Shown here in pieces: positions 26,269 to 36,291 of a stretch of 64,000 bases of DNA. The stretch's first letter is position 1, and each line of letters opens with the position of its first letter. The position numbers and the translations under genes were made by a program. This stretch comes from Caldovatus sediminis (GTDB lineage: Bacteria > Pseudomonadota > Alphaproteobacteria > Acetobacterales > Acetobacteraceae). Where the stretch lies: NCBI RefSeq assembly GCF_014644455.1, contig NZ_BMKS01000017.1:23193-87192 (forward strand), in the 5' to 3' direction. A model generated the notes under the pieces. It worked only from the letters and a program-made list of their open reading frames with translations, was not told the DNA's origin and did not search any database.

Positions 26269-26784
26269 ATGGCGCGCCTCACCGACAAGGCCTGGTCGCC
26301 CTACCTGGCGGGGGCGGCGATCGGGCTGCTGCAGATCCCTGCCTTCCTCCTCCTCGGCACGGCGCTCGGCACCTCCTCCTCCTACGTCACGGTCGCGGCC
26401 GCGGCGGCCGAGGTGTTCGATCCCGGCATCCGCGCCATCCGCTACGCCGCGGCGCATCTCGATGGCGCCAAGAACTGGTGGCAGGTCGCGCTGGTCGTCG
26501 GCATCGCGCTCGGCGCGCTGCTCTCCGCCTCGCTCTCCGGGACGCGGCGGCGGGGCATCGCGCCGGTCTGGCGGCGCGCGACCGGGCTCGGCCCCGGCGG
26601 GCGCTTCGGCATGGCCTTCGTCGGCGGCTTCGTGATGCTGCTCGGCGCGCGCATCGCCGACGGCTGCACCACCGGCCACGGCCTGTCCGGCATGGCGCAG
26701 CTCGCGATCGGCTCCTTCATCGCCGTCGCCGCCATGTTCGCCGGCGGCATCGCCACGGCGATGCTGCTCCGTCCGGTGCGCTGA
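26269..26784 (+). CDS. YeeE/YedE family sulfur transporter, first subunit
   Basis: A 171-residue membrane protein with about four helices and the family cysteine motif GARIADGCTTGHGLSGMAQL. YeeE/YedE proteins take up thiosulfate or related sulfur species. Where the gene is split, as here, two half-size proteins act together. It starts at ATG 26269 and is followed 13 bp later by the second half. Together with the SorA-type sulfite dehydrogenase at 36.3 kb it supports a sulfur-oxidising or sulfur-scavenging capability, an inference. Confidence 0.87.
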   Translation: MARLTDKAWSPYLAGAAIGLLQIPAFLLLGTALGTSSSYVTVAAAAAEVFDPGIRAIRYAAAHLDGAKNWWQVALVVGIALGALLSASLSGTRRRGIAPVWRRATGLGPGGRFGMAFVGGFVMLLGARIADGCTTGHGLSGMAQLAIGSFIAVAAMFAGGIATAMLLRPVR

Positions 26785-26797
26785 GGGAGGAGACGCC

Positions 26798-27421
26798 ATG
26801 AGCGTGCTCAACGCCGTCCTGCTCGGCCTCGCGATGGGGATCGTCTTCGGCTTCCTGCTGGAGAAGAGCCGCGTGTTCGAGCCCGCGGTGATCCTCGGCC
26901 AGTTCCAGCTCCGCAACTTCATCATGCTGCGGGTGTTCCTCGCCGGCGTGGCGATGGGCCTCGTGGTGCTGGCGGCGCTGACCGGGTTCGGCCTCGCCAG
27001 GCTGGCGCCGAAGGCGACGCTGCCGGTGGCGGACGCGGTCGGGGGCCTGATCCTCGGCGCCGGCATCGCCCTCGCCGGCGCCTGCCCGGGCACGGTGCTG
27101 GCGCAGATCGGCGCCGGCTACCGCGACCCCTGGTTCACCCTCGCCGGCGGGCTGCTCGGGGCGCTGGCCTTCACCTATGCCGAGCCCGCGCTCGCGCCCT
27201 GGATCGGCGCCGCGGGCCAGGGCCGGCTGACGCTCGACATGCTGCTCGGCGTGCCGTTCTGGGTCTTGGCGCTGGTCGTCGCGGCGGTGCTCGCCCTCGT
27301 CCTCCGGGCGATGGAGAGCTGGCGCCCCTGGCGCGCCGAGCTGGGCGAGGCCGCGGACGGCCTCCTGCCGCCCGCGGCGCCCGCGCCGCCCGCCGCGGGG
27401 CGGCCGCTGCCGGCGGAGTGA
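26798..27421 (+). CDS. YeeE/YedE family sulfur transporter, second subunit (DUF6691-like)
   Basis: A 207-residue partner of the preceding gene, with five or six hydrophobic segments and the single-cysteine motif LAGACPGTVLAQIGAGYRD. The start follows GGGAGGAG. The C-terminal 30 residues are Ala/Pro-rich and probably cytosolic. The pair is intact, unlike the truncated copy at 9541. Its stop is 20 bp from the end of the convergent sigma-factor gene. Confidence 0.87.
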   Translation: MSVLNAVLLGLAMGIVFGFLLEKSRVFEPAVILGQFQLRNFIMLRVFLAGVAMGLVVLAALTGFGLARLAPKATLPVADAVGGLILGAGIALAGACPGTVLAQIGAGYRDPWFTLAGGLLGALAFTYAEPALAPWIGAAGQGRLTLDMLLGVPFWVLALVVAAVLALVLRAMESWRPWRAELGEAADGLLPPAAPAPPAAGRPLPAE

Positions 27422-27441
27422 GACGGCCGGCCGGCAGCGCC

Positions 27442-29220
<1,779 letters not shown>

Positions 29221-29524
29221 CTGCAGACTCGCTCGTCCTCATCGTCGAAAACCTCTAGGGAACCGCCATGTCTCGGTTCACGCGCCGGCCGCGCGCCAGG
29301 CCGCCACGGGACCGCGCCCGGAGCCCGCAGGCACGGACCGGGAACTCCACCGACTGCGAGGGAGGGGGCGCGGCGACGTGGCGGCGCGTGCGTCATATGG
29401 GGATTCGGGCGCCCCGCGGCCACTCCTGGCGCGCGGCGGGCGGAGGAATCCGCGGCATTCGCCCGCGCGGGCGCCGGCCATCGGGGCGGGCCTTCCGCGC
29501 GCGGCCGGCCGGATGGAGCACGTC
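29221..29524. other. 304-bp divergent intergenic region (sigma factor / SGNH hydrolase)
   Basis: No gene is recognised. The left part (29221-29275) has mixed composition and should contain the leader and promoter of the minus-strand sigma factor. The remainder is G+C-rich with no convincing -35/-10 pair or repeat. The open frame continuing through it from the left is an antisense shadow of the sigma-factor gene. Confidence 0.4.
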
Positions 29525-30190
29525 ATGGGCCACGTCGTCCTGCTCGGCGATTCCACCTTCGACAACGCCTCCCACCTCGGCCACGGCGAGCCCGACGTCG
29601 TGGCGCAGCTCCGCGCACGCCTGCCGGCCGCCGCGGGCTGGCGCGCGACGCTGCGCGCGGTGGACGGCGCCGTGACCGACGAGGTCGGCCTCCAGCTCGA
29701 CCGCCTGCCGCCCGATGCGAGCCACCTCGTCGTCAGCGTGGGCGGCAACGACGCCCTCGGCCACGCGGAGGTCCTCGGGGAGGAAGTGCGCACGGTGGCG
29801 GAGGCGCTCGCCCGGATCGCCGGCATCGGGGCGCGGTTCCGGCGCCGCTACCGCGCGATGCTCGGGGCGGTGCTCGCGCGCGGGCTGCCGACCGCGGTCT
29901 GCACCATCTACGACGCGCGCCTGCCCGATCCGCGGCAGCGCGCGCTGGCGGCGGCCGCCCTGACCGCGTTCAACGACGTCATCACCCGCGAGGCCTTCGC
30001 CCGCGGCCTGCCGCTGATCGACCTGCGCCTGGTCTGCGACCGGGACGAGGACTACGCCAACCCGATCGAGCCCTCCGCGCGGGGCGGCGAGAAGATCGCG
30101 GCGGCGATCGCCGACCTTCTCGCGCGCCACGACTTCGCCCGCCGCCGCTCCGAGGTGTTCGGGGGGGAAGGCGGCGACGGTCGCGGGTGA
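29525..30190 (+). CDS. SGNH/GDSL-family hydrolase with an altered block V
   Basis: A 221-residue cytosolic protein (no signal peptide) with block I LLGDSTFDN carrying the nucleophile Ser, and block III VVSVGGNDA with the oxyanion-hole Asn. The expected block V D-x-x-H is not present. The equivalent place reads NPIEPSARGGEKIA, with Glu/Pro where the catalytic His is normally found. A Ser-only or Ser-Glu mechanism, or a subfamily variant, is possible. ATG 29525 is preceded by GGAG, and ATG 29513 (MEHV) is an alternative. Its stop is 3 bp from that of the convergent dehydrogenase. Confidence 0.78.
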   Translation: MGHVVLLGDSTFDNASHLGHGEPDVVAQLRARLPAAAGWRATLRAVDGAVTDEVGLQLDRLPPDASHLVVSVGGNDALGHAEVLGEEVRTVAEALARIAGIGARFRRRYRAMLGAVLARGLPTAVCTIYDARLPDPRQRALAAAALTAFNDVITREAFARGLPLIDLRLVCDRDEDYANPIEPSARGGEKIAAAIADLLARHDFARRRSEVFGGEGGDGRG

Positions 30191-30193
30191 CGT

Positions 30194-31294
30194 TCAGCCC
30201 ATCAGCAGGATCGGCTTGACCGCCATGCCGCTGACCAGGTCCTCGGCCGCGCGGTTCACCTCCTCGAGCGGGTACGTGCGGATGATCGGGTCCACCGGGA
30301 AGCGGTCCTGCCGGCGGAATTCCAGCAGCCGGGGAACGAGCACCGCAGGGGCGCAGCCGCCGAACAGGCTGCCGCGCACCGTGCGGCCGAGGAGCAGCCG
30401 CGTCAGGCCGAGCGTCGCCTCCGCGTCCTGCGGCCCCATCGCGGCGAGAGCGCAGACGCCGCCCGGCGCCAGGCACTCCACCGCCTGCCGCACCACGGCC
30501 GGTGCGCCGGTGGTGTCCAGCGAGAAGTCGGCGCCGGCGCCGGTGAGGTCGCGGATCGCCCCGACCGGCTCCAGCCCGTCGGGGTCCACGGTCATGGTCG
30601 CCCCGAAGGATTCCGCCAGCGCCAGCCGGCTGGCCTTGATGTCCACCGCGACGATCGGATGGCAGCCGGCGAGCCGCGCCGCGAGGACCGCGCCGAGCCC
30701 CGCCGCCCCGGCGCCGAAGATCGCGATCGAGTCGCCGGGGCGCGGGCGCAGCGTCCCGATGACCGCGCCGGCGCCGATCTGCACGTCGCCGCCGAGCGCC
30801 GCCAGGACCGGCCAGGGCGCCTCCTCCGCCACGCGCACGAGGTTCTCCTCGCGCGCCAGGGCGTGGGTGGCGAAGGAGGACTGGCCGAAGAACGCCCCGG
30901 CGACCGGCGTCCCGTCGAGGCGGCGGAGCGGCGAGGAGCCGTCGCGCCGGACGCCGGAGAAGTTGATCTCGAACACGTCCGGACCGTAGGGCCACCCCGC
31001 CGGAGCCGCGCCCGGCCCCCGCTCGCCGGCGAGGAAGGTGAGCACGACCCGATCGCCCGGCGCGACGCCGCCCACGCCGGCGCCGACGCGCTCGACCCGG
31101 CCCGCCGCCTCCCGCCCCGGCACCGCCGGCAGCGGGGTGAGGAGCTCGCCATCGCGGACGCGCAGGTCGAGATGGCTTACCCCGGCGGCATGGATGCGCA
31201 CGAGCACCTCGCCGTCGCGCGGGTCGCCGAGGTCGAGCTCCTCAATCGCGAAGGGCTCCCCCGCCCGCTGCGCGACCGCCGCCTTGACCCGCAT
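30194..31294 (-). CDS. medium-chain dehydrogenase lacking all catalytic and structural zinc ligands
   Basis: A 366-residue MDR protein closest in pattern to aryl-alcohol dehydrogenases. The Rossmann motif GAGAAGLGAV is at 194-203 and VAVDIKASRLALAESFGAT follows. Zinc ligands of the family are replaced: the Cys of G-V-C-H-T-D is Ser40 (GVSHLD), the His of G-H-E is Arg61 (PGREAAG), and the third Cys is Gly169 (LGGDVQIG). The four-cysteine structural loop has no cysteine (about 88-112). The enzyme is therefore unlikely to be a classical zinc alcohol dehydrogenase. A zinc-independent reductase activity or loss of function are both possible. The start at ATG 31294 fits the family N-terminus. Confidence 0.85.
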   Translation of the reverse strand: MRVKAAVAQRAGEPFAIEELDLGDPRDGEVLVRIHAAGVSHLDLRVRDGELLTPLPAVPGREAAGRVERVGAGVGGVAPGDRVVLTFLAGERGPGAAPAGWPYGPDVFEINFSGVRRDGSSPLRRLDGTPVAGAFFGQSSFATHALAREENLVRVAEEAPWPVLAALGGDVQIGAGAVIGTLRPRPGDSIAIFGAGAAGLGAVLAARLAGCHPIVAVDIKASRLALAESFGATMTVDPDGLEPVGAIRDLTGAGADFSLDTTGAPAVVRQAVECLAPGGVCALAAMGPQDAEATLGLTRLLLGRTVRGSLFGGCAPAVLVPRLLEFRRQDRFPVDPIIRTYPLEEVNRAAEDLVSGMAVKPILLMG

Positions 31295-31340
31295 GGCTCG
31301 TCTCCCTTGCCTGCCCTTCCCGGCCCCGCCCCGCGCCGGC

Positions 31341-31907
31341 TCATGCGATCCCGAGGAAGGGGAAGGCCCGGCGCTCCTCGCGCGACCACAGCGACATACC
31401 CGCCCGGCCGCCGACGGTTTCGACCTGGATCGCGCAATCGGGGTCCTCGAGGTCCACGCGCGCCGGCGTGCCGGCGGCCTCGAGCGCGGCCAGCACGGCG
31501 TCGGCCAGGGCGCGCTCCTCCGCATGGGCGGAGAGGGCACCCTTCAGGCCGCGGCGGCGCACCCGCACCAGGAGGCTCCGCCCGGCCAGCCGCGGCAGCC
31601 AGCCGAGCGCCACCTCCCGCGCCCGCGCCTCGAACTCGGCGGGATCGCGGAAGTCGAAGGCGCGATCGGCGGGCACGACGTGCGAGACGAAGTTGCGCAG
31701 GCCCGGCGCCTCGGCGAGGGCCGCCGCGAACTCGGCGAGGAAGCGGCGCGGATCCTCCACGGTCATCACCAGCACGTTATGGAAGCCGGTCCGCCGGACC
31801 CTGCCCCAGCGCCGCAGGAGCCGGGACGCCTCGCGGAAGGTCCGCTCCGGCAGGGTGACGACGACGTTCCAGTCGGGCCGCGCGGCGGCGGCAGGCTCGC
31901 GTTCCAT
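31341..31907 (-). CDS. stand-alone THUMP-domain protein
   Basis: A 188-residue protein that appears to be little more than a THUMP RNA-binding domain. It has an N-terminal NVVVTLPERTF part, a helical middle, then LLVRVRRRGLKG, and a C-terminal VDLEDPDCAIQVETVGGRAG segment. These are the strands of THUMP domains found in tRNA-modifying enzymes (ThiI, Trm11, TAN1). No methyltransferase or deaminase domain is attached, so it may act as an adaptor, like TAN1 with its partner. It lies between the zinc-less dehydrogenase (same strand, 46 bp) and rtcA (divergent). Confidence 0.8.
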   Translation of the reverse strand: MEREPAAAARPDWNVVVTLPERTFREASRLLRRWGRVRRTGFHNVLVMTVEDPRRFLAEFAAALAEAPGLRNFVSHVVPADRAFDFRDPAEFEARAREVALGWLPRLAGRSLLVRVRRRGLKGALSAHAEERALADAVLAALEAAGTPARVDLEDPDCAIQVETVGGRAGMSLWSREERRAFPFLGIA

Positions 31908-32092
31908 CGGCGGCGCACGCCTCCCTGGACGGCAGGCGGATCGGGCCGGGGCCATCCGGCCCGGCCCCGCGCGGCAGGATCCCCGGCGCCGGGCCGGACC
32001 GCATTGCGCCCGGTCAAGGCGCGCGGCGGCCGGAGCGAGACAGGCTGCGCGCGTCTCGGACATCCGCAGGCGGTCCTCGCGGAGGGCAACGC

Positions 32093-33178
32093 GTGACCGG
32101 ACCACTCGTTATCGACGGCGCGCATGGCGAGGGCGGCGGGCAGATCCTGCGCACCTCGCTCAGCCTCGCGGCGCTCACCGGGCGGCCGGTCCGCTTCGAG
32201 CGGATCCGCGCGGCCCGCCGCGTCCCGGGCCTCGCCGCCCAGCACCTGACGGCGGTCCGGGCCGCGGCGGCGCTCTGCGACGCACGGCTCGAGGGCGACC
32301 GCCTCGGCTCGCAGGCGCTGGAATTCGTGCCGCGGCGCGCGGTGGCGAGCGGCGCCTATACCTTCGACGTCTCGCTTGCCCGCGAGGGCGGCAGCGCCGG
32401 CTCGGCGCCGCTGGTGCTGCAGACCGTGCTGCTGCCGCTCGCCCTCGCCGCGGGCGAGAGCCGCCTGACGCTGCGGGGCGGCACGCACCTGCCGTGGAGC
32501 CCGAGCTTCGACTTCGTGCGCGACGTCTGGCTGCCGACCCTCGACCGGCTGGGGATCCGGGCGACGGTCGCGCTCGGCGCCTGGGGCTGGTACCCGGCCG
32601 GCGGCGGCGAGATCCGCGCCGTGATCGAGGGGCCGCCGCGGGGAGGCTCGGTCGCGGCGAGCGAGCTGACCGGGCGCGGGCCGCTGCGGCGCATCTTCGG
32701 GCGTGCCGTGGCGGCCAACCTCCCCGCCCACGTCGCGCAGCGCATGGCGGCGCGCGCCGGGGCGCTGCTCGCCGACGCCGCGGCGCCGGTCGAGATCCGC
32801 GCGGAGCGCGTCGCCGCCGCCTGCCCGGGCGCCGGGATCTTCCTCACCGCGGAATACGAGGCGGCGCGCGCCGGGTTCACCGCGCTCGGCGCGCGCGGCA
32901 GGCCGGCCGAGGCGGTGGCGGAGGAGGCCTGCGCCGCGCTGCGCGCGCACCGGGTGTCGGGCGCGGCGCTCGATCTCCACATGGGGGACCAGATCCTGCT
33001 GCCGCTGTGCGTCGCCGAGGGGCCGTCGCGCTACACGGTCGAGCGCGCGACGCCGCACCTCGAGACCAATGCCTGGGTGGTGGAGCAGTTCGGGATCGCG
33101 CGGGTGGCGCTCGGCCGCGCCGGGCTTGGCGGCGCCTGCGAGGTCACGGTGGCCCCGGCGCCGCGCCCCGGCCGCTGA
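32093..33178 (+). CDS. rtcA: RNA 3'-terminal phosphate cyclase
   Basis: A 361-residue RtcA that converts RNA 3'-phosphates to 2',3'-cyclic phosphates with ATP. Family hallmarks are DGAHGEGGGQILRTSLSLA at 8-26, RPVRFERIRAARRVPGLAAQH (in parts) and the nucleophilic His322 in PHLETNAW, which becomes adenylylated. GTG at 32093 is the start. No rtcB or rtcR is seen in the window, although RtcA is often encoded with the ligase RtcB. A THUMP protein is divergently encoded 185 bp upstream. Confidence 0.94.
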   Translation: MTGPLVIDGAHGEGGGQILRTSLSLAALTGRPVRFERIRAARRVPGLAAQHLTAVRAAAALCDARLEGDRLGSQALEFVPRRAVASGAYTFDVSLAREGGSAGSAPLVLQTVLLPLALAAGESRLTLRGGTHLPWSPSFDFVRDVWLPTLDRLGIRATVALGAWGWYPAGGGEIRAVIEGPPRGGSVAASELTGRGPLRRIFGRAVAANLPAHVAQRMAARAGALLADAAAPVEIRAERVAAACPGAGIFLTAEYEAARAGFTALGARGRPAEAVAEEACAALRAHRVSGAALDLHMGDQILLPLCVAEGPSRYTVERATPHLETNAWVVEQFGIARVALGRAGLGGACEVTVAPAPRPGR

Positions 33179-33219
33179 CCCCGCGCCGAGCGCGAGAGCC
33201 GACCGCCGACGGCTGGGGA

Positions 33220-33242
33220 CGGGCGGGAGCGCCAACCGCCCG
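33220..33242. terminator. G+C-rich hairpin between convergent genes
   Basis: CGGGCGG (33220-33226) pairs with CCGCCCG (33236-33242) across a 9-base loop, between the ends of rtcA and the convergent monooxygenase gene. No T-run follows on either strand, so if it terminates transcription it would be of the weak, Rho-assisted kind. Chance formation in such G+C-rich DNA is possible. Confidence 0.35.
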
Positions 33243-33313
33243 GCACCAACGCGCGAGGGCCGTCGCGGCGAGCGCGGTCGCGCGGAACAGCGGAAGGCGC
33301 CCGTCGCGCCCCC

Positions 33314-34666
33314 TCACTCCGCGGCGAGATCGGGCCGCGCCGCGGGCGCGGGTCGGACCGGCGGGCGCGGCAGGCCGTAGTGCGCGCGCAGCGTCCGGCC
33401 CGCGTATTCGCGGCGGAACAGCCCGCGGCGCTGCAGGATCGGGACCACCTCGGCGACGAAGGTGTCGAGCATCCCCGGCAGCACCGCCGGCATGACGTTG
33501 AACCCGTCCGCCGCGCCGGCCAGGAACCAGTCCTCGATCAGCGCCGCGACCTGCTCCGGCGTGCCGGCCATGGTGTAGTGGCCGCGCGCGCCGGCGAGGC
33601 GGTGCAGGAGCTGGCGCAGCGTCAGGCCCTCGCGCCGCACCAGGCCGAGGATCACCTCGGTGCGGCTGCGCGCCGCCTCCACCGTGCCGGGATCGGGGAA
33701 GTCCTCCGGCGAGAGCGGCCGGTCGAGCGGGAGGTGCGAGAAGTCGTGCCCGCCGAACCGGCCGGAGAGCCGCTTGCGGCCGACCTCGGGATCGCTGAGG
33801 TCGTTCAGCTCCCGCGCGATGCGCTGCGCCTCGGCCTCGGTCGAGCCGATCACCGGGCTGAGGCCGGGCAGGACCAGCACCTGCTCGGGGGCGCGCCCCT
33901 CGGCCGCGGCCAGCGCCTTGAGGTCGGCGTAGAATTCCCGCGCCGCCGCCTTCTCCTGGTGCGCGGTGAACACCGCCTCGGCGTGGCGCGCGGCGAAGCG
34001 CCGGCCGGTGTCCGAGGAGCCGGCCTGCACGAGGACCGGCCTCCCCTGCGGGCCGCGCGGCAGGTTCAGCGGCCCGGCGACGCGGTAGTACGCGCCCTGG
34101 TGGTTGATCGGGCGGATGCCGCGCGGATCGGCGTAGGTGCCGGAGGCGCGGTCGTCCAGCACCGCGTCGTCCGCCCAGCTGTCCCAGAGGGCGGTGACGA
34201 CCTGCATGAACTCCTCGGCGCGGGCGTAGCGCTCGGCGTGGCTGAGCTGCCGCTCGCCGCCGTAGTTCCCGGCCGCGGCGGCGAGCCAGGAGGTGACGAT
34301 GTTCCAGCCGACGCGCCCGCCGCTGATGTGGTCGAGCGAGGCGAACTGCCGCGCCAGGTTGAACGGCTCGGTGTAGGTCGTCGAGGCGGTGGCGATCAGC
34401 CCGATCCGGCTGGTCGCGCCGGCCAGCGCCGCCAGCACGGTGATCGGCTCCAGCCAGGTGCGCGGCGCGTGCGCGACGTCGTCGCCGAGGGCGAGCTGGT
34501 CGGCGAGGAAGATCGAATCGAACAGCCCCGCCTCCGCCCGCTGCGCCAGGTCCTGGTAGTAGCGGATGTCCGTCAGCGGCAGCGGCGAGGCCGCCGGATG
34601 CCGCCAGGCGGCCTCGTGGTGCCCGCGGGCGTGGATGAAGAGGTTGAGATGCAGCTCCCGGGTCAT
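33314..34666 (-). CDS. NtaA/DmoA-type FMN-dependent monooxygenase (LLM class)
   Basis: A 450-residue bacterial luciferase-like TIM-barrel flavoenzyme of the NtaA/SnaA/DmoA/SoxA group. Members use FMNH2 from a separate reductase to oxidise nitrilotriacetate, dimethyl sulfide, dibenzothiophene and similar compounds. Recognisable blocks are LDHISGGRVGWNIVTSW, NYGGERQLSHAERYARAEEF (residues about 165-185) and VLVQAGSSDTGRRFAARHAE. A long acidic substrate loop contains INHQGAYYRVAGPLN. Substrate cannot be told. The sulfur theme nearby makes an organosulfur compound plausible. The start at ATG 34666 is followed by MTRELHLNLF, the family N-terminus. Confidence 0.9.
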   Translation of the reverse strand: MTRELHLNLFIHARGHHEAAWRHPAASPLPLTDIRYYQDLAQRAEAGLFDSIFLADQLALGDDVAHAPRTWLEPITVLAALAGATSRIGLIATASTTYTEPFNLARQFASLDHISGGRVGWNIVTSWLAAAAGNYGGERQLSHAERYARAEEFMQVVTALWDSWADDAVLDDRASGTYADPRGIRPINHQGAYYRVAGPLNLPRGPQGRPVLVQAGSSDTGRRFAARHAEAVFTAHQEKAAAREFYADLKALAAAEGRAPEQVLVLPGLSPVIGSTEAEAQRIARELNDLSDPEVGRKRLSGRFGGHDFSHLPLDRPLSPEDFPDPGTVEAARSRTEVILGLVRREGLTLRQLLHRLAGARGHYTMAGTPEQVAALIEDWFLAGAADGFNVMPAVLPGMLDTFVAEVVPILQRRGLFRREYAGRTLRAHYGLPRPPVRPAPAARPDLAAE

Positions 34667-34793
34667 GCGGCGATCCTTCCGCGCCGTGCGGCGGCCCGCC
34701 CCGCGGGCGGGACGATCGTAGCGGGCTGCGCGACGCGCCGGCAACGCCGCCGACCGGACATGTGGCCCGCGCCGGGTTGCGGCGCGCCGGCCG

Positions 34794-34819
34794 GGAATAA
34801 ATCCCGGGCGCCGGGCGTC
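34794..34819 (+). promoter_or_regulatory. candidate ECF-sigma-dependent promoter
   Basis: GGAATAAAT (34794-34802) followed by CGTC (34816-34819), with 17 bp between GGAAT and CGTC, has the architecture of ECF promoters (GGAAY / CGTC-like). It lies directly upstream of the ECF sigma gene, suggesting autoregulation of the whole sigma/anti-sigma/sulfite dehydrogenase operon. A transcript starting 5-10 bp after CGTC would exclude the upstream ATG at 34822 and leave 34870 as the first usable start. Confidence 0.55.
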
Positions 34820-34869
34820 CCATGGGCGGAACACCCGACGCCCATGCCGAGCCCCTGCCGAAGGACCGG

Positions 34870-35397
34870 ATGCTGACCGATCGCGATGCGCGCATCGAGG
34901 CCGCGATCCCCGCGCTGCGCCGCTTCGCGTGGTCGCTGCTGCGCGATCCGCACGCCGCCGACGACCTCGTCCAGGACTGCCTGGAGCGCGCCCTGGGGCG
35001 CTGGCGCCTGCGGCGTCGCGACGGCGACCTCAGGGCGTGGCTGTTCGCCATCCTGTATCACGCCCACGTCAGCGGCCGGCGCCGCGAGGCGCGCCGCGCG
35101 CGCCTGCTCGGGGAGTTCGCCGGCCTGGCCGAGCAGGCGACCGCCGCGCACGCGCCGGACAGCGCGGTGCAGTGCGCCGAGGTGCTGCAGCACCTGGACT
35201 CGCTGCCCGAGGAGCAGCGGGCGACGCTGCTGCTCGTGGGGGTGGAGGGCCTCGGCTACGAGGAGACGGCCCGCGTCCTCGGCGTGCCGGTCGGCACGGT
35301 GATGTCGCGCCTCAGCCGCGGCCGCGAGCGCCTGCGCCGGCTGACCGAGGGCGGCGGCGAGCCGGCGGCGCCCGTCCCCCTGCGCGTGGTGCGATGA
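34870..35397 (+). CDS. ECF-family RNA polymerase sigma factor
   Basis: A 175-residue two-domain sigma factor. Region 2 is at about 10-75 (FAWSLLRDPHAADDLVQDC, LRAWLFAILYHAH) and region 4 at 115-165 (LDSLPEEQRATLLLVGVEG, GYEETARVLGVPVGTVMSRL). ATG 34870 has AAGGA 4 bp upstream. The earlier ATG at 34822 overlaps the expected transcription start of the ECF-type promoter. The stop is 1 bp before the ATG of the anti-sigma gene. It heads a four-gene operon with a sulfite dehydrogenase, so it probably responds to sulfite or related oxidative stress. Confidence 0.9.
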   Translation: MLTDRDARIEAAIPALRRFAWSLLRDPHAADDLVQDCLERALGRWRLRRRDGDLRAWLFAILYHAHVSGRRREARRARLLGEFAGLAEQATAAHAPDSAVQCAEVLQHLDSLPEEQRATLLLVGVEGLGYEETARVLGVPVGTVMSRLSRGRERLRRLTEGGGEPAAPVPLRVVR

Positions 35398-35398
35398 G

Positions 35399-36253
35399 AT
35401 GACCGAGCCGCGCGACCAGCCCCCGATCGGCGAGGACGACCTGCAGGCCTATGTGGACGAGCGGCTCGACGCCGCGCGCCTCGCCCATGTCCGCCGCTAC
35501 CTTGCGGAGCATCCGGAGGCGGCGGCCCGCGTGCGCGCCTTCGCGGCGCAGCGCGACGCGCTCCGCTCCGCCCTCGCGCACAAGGCGAGCGAGCCGATCC
35601 CGGCCAGGCTGCGGGTGGCGCATCTGCGCGCCGGGCTGCGCCAGCGCCGCTGGCGCCAGCTCCGCGGGGCGGCGGCGGCGGTGCTGCTGGTGCTGCTGGG
35701 CGCCGGGGCGGGCTGGCTCGCCCGCGGCGGCTGGATGGGACCGGCCGCACCCGACGCGCCGCCGATGGCCGAGGCCGCCGCGGCCCACCGCGTCTTCGCG
35801 CAGGAGGCGCGCCGCCCCGCCGTGCTGGTCGCCGCCGATGCCGACGACCTCGCGGACTGGCTGACGGAGCGGCTCCGGACCCCGGTCGTCGTGCCGGACC
35901 TGCTGGCCGCGGGGTTCCGGCCGCTGGACGGCCATCTGCTGCCCTCGCCCCACGGCCCCGCGGGGGTGGTGATGTACGAGCGGGTCGGGGGCGACACCCG
36001 GCTCTCGTTCTACGTGCGGCCGGCGCCCGGCACGCCGGCGGAACCGCTGCGCTGCGCCGACCATCCGGGCGGGTACGTGACCTACTACTGGTTCGACGGC
36101 CGGCTCGGCTACGCGGTGACGGCCGCGTTGCCGCGCGAGGAACTGCGCGAGGTCGCCTTCGCGGCGGCACGCGAGGTGCGGGCGGGGCCGCGGCGCCGCG
36201 CCGACACCCGGATGGCCAGCGGCCAAGCATCGCCGCGGGTCTGCGTCGGCTGA
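35399..36253 (+). CDS. membrane-anchored anti-sigma factor
   Basis: A 284-residue protein starting 1 bp after the ECF sigma stop. The N-terminal cytosolic part (1-85) has the helical anti-sigma arrangement DLQAYVDERLDAARLAHVRR (residues about 14-33) but no H-x3-C-x2-C zinc motif. One membrane helix follows (about 90-108), then a periplasmic domain of about 170 residues rich in Tyr and Arg (GGYVTYYWFDGRLGYAV). The periplasmic domain probably senses the signal and controls release of the sigma factor, the normal logic of such pairs. Confidence 0.86.
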   Translation: MTEPRDQPPIGEDDLQAYVDERLDAARLAHVRRYLAEHPEAAARVRAFAAQRDALRSALAHKASEPIPARLRVAHLRAGLRQRRWRQLRGAAAAVLLVLLGAGAGWLARGGWMGPAAPDAPPMAEAAAAHRVFAQEARRPAVLVAADADDLADWLTERLRTPVVVPDLLAAGFRPLDGHLLPSPHGPAGVVMYERVGGDTRLSFYVRPAPGTPAEPLRCADHPGGYVTYYWFDGRLGYAVTAALPREELREVAFAAAREVRAGPRRRADTRMASGQASPRVCVG

Positions 36254-36291
36254 GAGAGAGCCGGCAAACCATCCCCGAGGGAGGAACAGCC

